NCBI GenBank assembly: GCA_025361105.1
Contig: JANYAW010000211.1
Coordinates: 1 to 16,105, forward strand
Direction of reading: 5' to 3'
From: Rhodocyclaceae bacterium
Lineage (GTDB): Bacteria; Pseudomonadota; Gammaproteobacteria; Burkholderiales; Rhodocyclaceae
DNA: 16,105 nucleotides
Both the position numbers and the translations under genes were made by a program. Positions 14,168 to 16,105 of the stretch are shown piece after piece (the stretch's first letter is position 1; each line of letters begins with the position of its first letter). Under the pieces are notes generated by a model that did not search any database, was not told where the DNA came from, and worked only from the letters and a program-made list of their open reading frames with translations.

Positions 14168-14923
14168 ATGAATATTCCATCAATGAAAGACAAGGTGAGC
14201 GCAGAAGAGTGGGCTTTGCGGGTTGATCTTGCTGCCTGTTACCGGCTGGTCGCCATGTACGGTTGGAGCGATTTGGTATTCACCCATATCAGTGCCCGCG
14301 TGCCGGGGCCGGAGCATCATTTTCTAATCAATCCTTACGGACTGATGTTTGACGAAATCACTGCATCTTCACTGGTTAAAGTCGACGAGAACTGCAAGGT
14401 TTTACACGATACACAATTCCCCGTGAATCCGGCCGGATTTGTAATTCACAGCGCCGTGCATGCGGTGCGTCATGATGTAGGCTGTGTGCTGCATACGCAT
14501 ACGCGCGCTGGCGTTGCCGTGAGTGCACAAAAATGTGGCGTGTTGCCGATTTCGCAGCAATCAACTTTCGTGCTCGCTGCGCTGGGCTATCACGATTACG
14601 AAGGCGTGGCCTTGCGTCCCGACGAGCAGCCGCGCTTGCAAGCTGATCTTGGCCATAACTCGTTTTTGATGTTGCGCAATCACGGTTTGCTAACGGTAGG
14701 CGCGACCGTGGCAGATGCGTTTTTGGCGATGTACTTTTTTGAATCTGCATGCCAAATTCAAATTACAGCGCAAGCTGCCGGCGAGCTGATTCAAGTGCAC
14801 CCTGCGATTCTCGGCGGGGTTAAGGAAGTCATGCAAAAAGCCTCCGATGGCGTTGGTGCACAGATTGCATGGCCGGCTTTGATACGTAAACTTGATCGCG
14901 TTGATCAGTCGTACAAGACTTAG
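14168..14923 (+). CDS. Class II aldolase/adducin-fold protein lacking the catalytic Glu
   Basis: A 251-residue protein of the class II aldolase/adducin family, cytosolic and zinc-binding. The likely zinc ligands are H109 and H111 (VLHTHTRAG) and H172 (LRNHGLL), matching H92, H94 and H155 of L-fuculose-1-phosphate aldolase (FucA). The position equivalent to the FucA catalytic Glu73 appears to be Gly90 (NPAGFVIHSAVH), so it may not be a true aldolase; many relatives with this sequence have unknown roles. A strong GGAGG ribosome site lies eight bases before the ATG. It heads a plus-strand run; a hairpin and repeat copy 3 separate it from the AsmA-like gene 59 bases downstream. Confidence 0.88.
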   Translation: MNIPSMKDKVSAEEWALRVDLAACYRLVAMYGWSDLVFTHISARVPGPEHHFLINPYGLMFDEITASSLVKVDENCKVLHDTQFPVNPAGFVIHSAVHAVRHDVGCVLHTHTRAGVAVSAQKCGVLPISQQSTFVLAALGYHDYEGVALRPDEQPRLQADLGHNSFLMLRNHGLLTVGATVADAFLAMYFFESACQIQITAQAAGELIQVHPAILGGVKEVMQKASDGVGAQIAWPALIRKLDRVDQSYKT

Positions 14924-14935
14924 TTGGTGGTGCTG

Positions 14936-14957
14936 ACTGGTGAAGAAATTCACCAGT
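14936..14957 (+). terminator. Perfect hairpin with GAAA tetraloop after the aldolase gene
   Basis: The arms ACTGGTGAA (14936-14944) and TTCACCAGT (14949-14957) pair over nine bases with a GAAA loop, a stable GNRA type. Flanking G-U and C-G pairs extend the stem. It begins 13 bases after the aldolase stop. No U-run follows, so it is not a standard intrinsic terminator. The 3-prime arm overlaps the first bases of repeat copy 3. Confidence 0.6.
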
Positions 14958-14978
14958 TGGTGCTGATGACACGCCGTC
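14954..14978 (+). repeat. Interspersed short repeat, copy 3
   Basis: Reads CAGTTGGTGC, TGATGAC, ACGCCGTC. It lies between the aldolase and AsmA-like genes, in sense with both, four bases before the first possible start of the latter. It is in frame with that start, but no start codon occurs upstream of it in this frame, so it is probably not translated. Confidence 0.85.
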
Positions 14979-14982
14979 GTTT

Positions 14983-15714
14983 GTGCATACCGTGAAACCC
15001 AAAAGCATGGGCTTCAATATCGCCGTTGTGTCATTCGTGATGATGATACTGATCGCCATTGGCACAGCATATTGGCTACGTAACAACCTTGACCGTCTGC
15101 TCAAACAAGCCATCGAAACCCAAGGCAGCCAAATGACTGGCGTGCCGGTGCGTATTGGCTCCGTTAAAATTTCGGCGCTTGACGGGCGTGGCGAATTGTC
15201 AAATTTGGTGATTGGAAATCCACTTGGTTTCAAATCGCTTTATGCCCTCAAGGTGGAGCGCGTGCTGGTCGAGATCGATATTGCGACACTAACCAAAGAT
15301 GTGGTGGTGATTAAGCGCATCGAGGTAGTTGCACCCGATGTGATTTATGAAAAAGGCGCAACGGCAACCAATTTTGATGTCATCCAAAAAAACATAGCAA
15401 CTGCTTTGGGTAGTAGTGGTGACAAAAAAAATGGCAAGAAAATTATCGTTGATCACTTTGGTTTGCGTGGTGCCAACGCACAAGTCAGCGCGGCATTTAT
15501 GAACGGGAAAACGGTTGGCGTGTCGTTGCTGGACATCACTTTGAATCACATCGGGCAACAACAAAATGGCGTCACGCCGGATGAATTCGGCCAAATCATT
15601 GCAGGTGCATTGAGGCACAAACTGACAGGTGCCTATAGCTTTGAGCGCGCACTGAGTGCCACTGGTGAGGCTTTGGGCAAGGCCGGGAACGCCGTTAAAG
15701 ATTTGTTCAAGTGA
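14983..15714 (+). CDS. AsmA-like membrane-anchored protein
   Basis: A protein of up to 243 residues with one N-terminal transmembrane segment (about residues 10-30) and a beta-rich domain facing the periplasm. The pattern resembles AsmA/DUF748-type proteins: GVPVRIGSVKISALDGRGEL, NLVIGNPLGFK, VEIDIATLTKDVVVIKRIEV and a NFDVIQKNI stretch. AsmA-like proteins act in envelope lipid transport or outer-membrane assembly. The start is uncertain: GTG at 14983 is the first possible, with GTG at 14992 and ATG at 15007 as alternatives; none has a good ribosome site. The stop overlaps the rlmM start by four bases (GTGA), so the two are translationally coupled. Function in detail is unknown. Confidence 0.75.
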   Translation: MHTVKPKSMGFNIAVVSFVMMILIAIGTAYWLRNNLDRLLKQAIETQGSQMTGVPVRIGSVKISALDGRGELSNLVIGNPLGFKSLYALKVERVLVEIDIATLTKDVVVIKRIEVVAPDVIYEKGATATNFDVIQKNIATALGSSGDKKNGKKIIVDHFGLRGANAQVSAAFMNGKTVGVSLLDITLNHIGQQQNGVTPDEFGQIIAGALRHKLTGAYSFERALSATGEALGKAGNAVKDLFK

Positions 15715-16105
15715 GCGGCACAAACTTACCCGGCGCCTTGCTGTATTGCCGCCCGGGATTTGAGCGCGAATGTGCTCAGGAAATCACTGATGCAGCGGCC
15801 ACACTTGCGATTGCAGGTTTCGTCAAAGCACGTGAAGATTCGGGCTTTGCCGTATTCATTCCGTATGAAGCCGTAGCGGCGCGCTTGCGCTATGAATTGC
15901 GCTTTGACGATTTTGTTTTCGCTCGTCAAATCGTGCACCAGACCGTGTTGGTTGATGCAATGCCAACGGGTGACCGAATCACGCCACTGCTCAGTTGCAT
16001 TCGAGAAAATTTTGATACACGTTTCAGTGAAATATTGCTCGAAACTGCCGACACTAATGAGGCCAAGGAGCTCTCGGGATTTTTGAAAAAATTCGGCCCA
16101 GCGTT
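15711..16105 (+). CDS. rlmM: 23S rRNA C2498 2'-O-methyltransferase, N-terminal part
   Basis: The first 131 codons of RlmM, cut by the right edge. The start is GTG overlapping the previous stop. The residues ALLYCRPGFERECAQEITD, RYELRFDDFVFARQ, GDRITPLL and LETADTNEAKELSGFLKKF closely follow E. coli RlmM (LLCRPGFEKECAAEITD, IFARQ, EDRITP, EVADTNESKEL). RlmM methylates the ribose of C2498 in 23S rRNA using S-adenosylmethionine. The visible part is the N-terminal RNA-binding (ferredoxin-like/THUMP) region; the methyltransferase domain lies outside the window. The gene is intact as far as seen. Confidence 0.93.
   Translation, partial: MSGTNLPGALLYCRPGFERECAQEITDAAATLAIAGFVKAREDSGFAVFIPYEAVAARLRYELRFDDFVFARQIVHQTVLVDAMPTGDRITPLLSCIRENFDTRFSEILLETADTNEAKELSGFLKKFGPA

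Overview
The window looks like chromosomal DNA of a facultative, probably betaproteobacterial Gram-negative. I infer this from the gene set: FNR next to hemN, a cbb3-cluster-type TauE/SafE-like membrane protein, YceI with cytochrome b561, a CYTH/SixA pair and RlmM. GC content is moderate and gene density is high. No stretch over 300 bases lacks a gene. I saw no rRNA, tRNA, IS element, phage gene or CRISPR array.

Layout. Positions 1-141 may hold the start of a minus-strand gene that runs off the left edge (weak). Positions 203-2091 hold a two-gene plus-strand unit: an M29/NicX-like metalloenzyme whose stop overlaps (ATGA) the start of an alpha/beta hydrolase with an HDWG nucleophile motif. Positions 2082-6535 form a minus-strand unit: hemN, then a TonB-dependent receptor, then a TauE/SafE-like (DsbD_2) membrane protein. 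Divergent from hemN is fnr (6621-7373), with a perfect TTGAT-N4-ATCAA box between them. A second FNR box, about 41 bases before a likely transcription start, precedes a universal stress protein (7488-7934). That gene is followed by a CYTH triphosphatase-type protein and SixA. Facing them is a long minus-strand run (14033 down to 9122): cytochrome b561, two YceI proteins, a small unrecognised secreted protein, a PlsC-type acyltransferase and a FATP-type acyl-CoA synthetase. At the right end a plus-strand run has a class II aldolase/adducin-fold protein, an AsmA-like membrane-anchored protein and the start of rlmM, which is cut by the window edge.

How the genes fit together. The centre is an oxygen-response block: FNR senses oxygen through an Fe-S cluster, HemN makes haem without oxygen, and the TauE/SafE-like protein belongs to a family usually found beside cbb3 oxidase assembly genes. 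The receptor between them probably imports a metal or metal chelate. The minus-strand run combines envelope redox or lipid-binding functions (b561, YceI) with fatty-acid activation and acyl transfer.

The most unusual signal is a short interspersed repeat of 23-25 bases. It occurs five times in 16 kb, in both orientations: three copies in gene boundaries and two inside coding sequences (sixA and the acyl-CoA synthetase), where both are read in the same frame as V-G-A-G-x-T-P-S. I do not recognise it as a named element.
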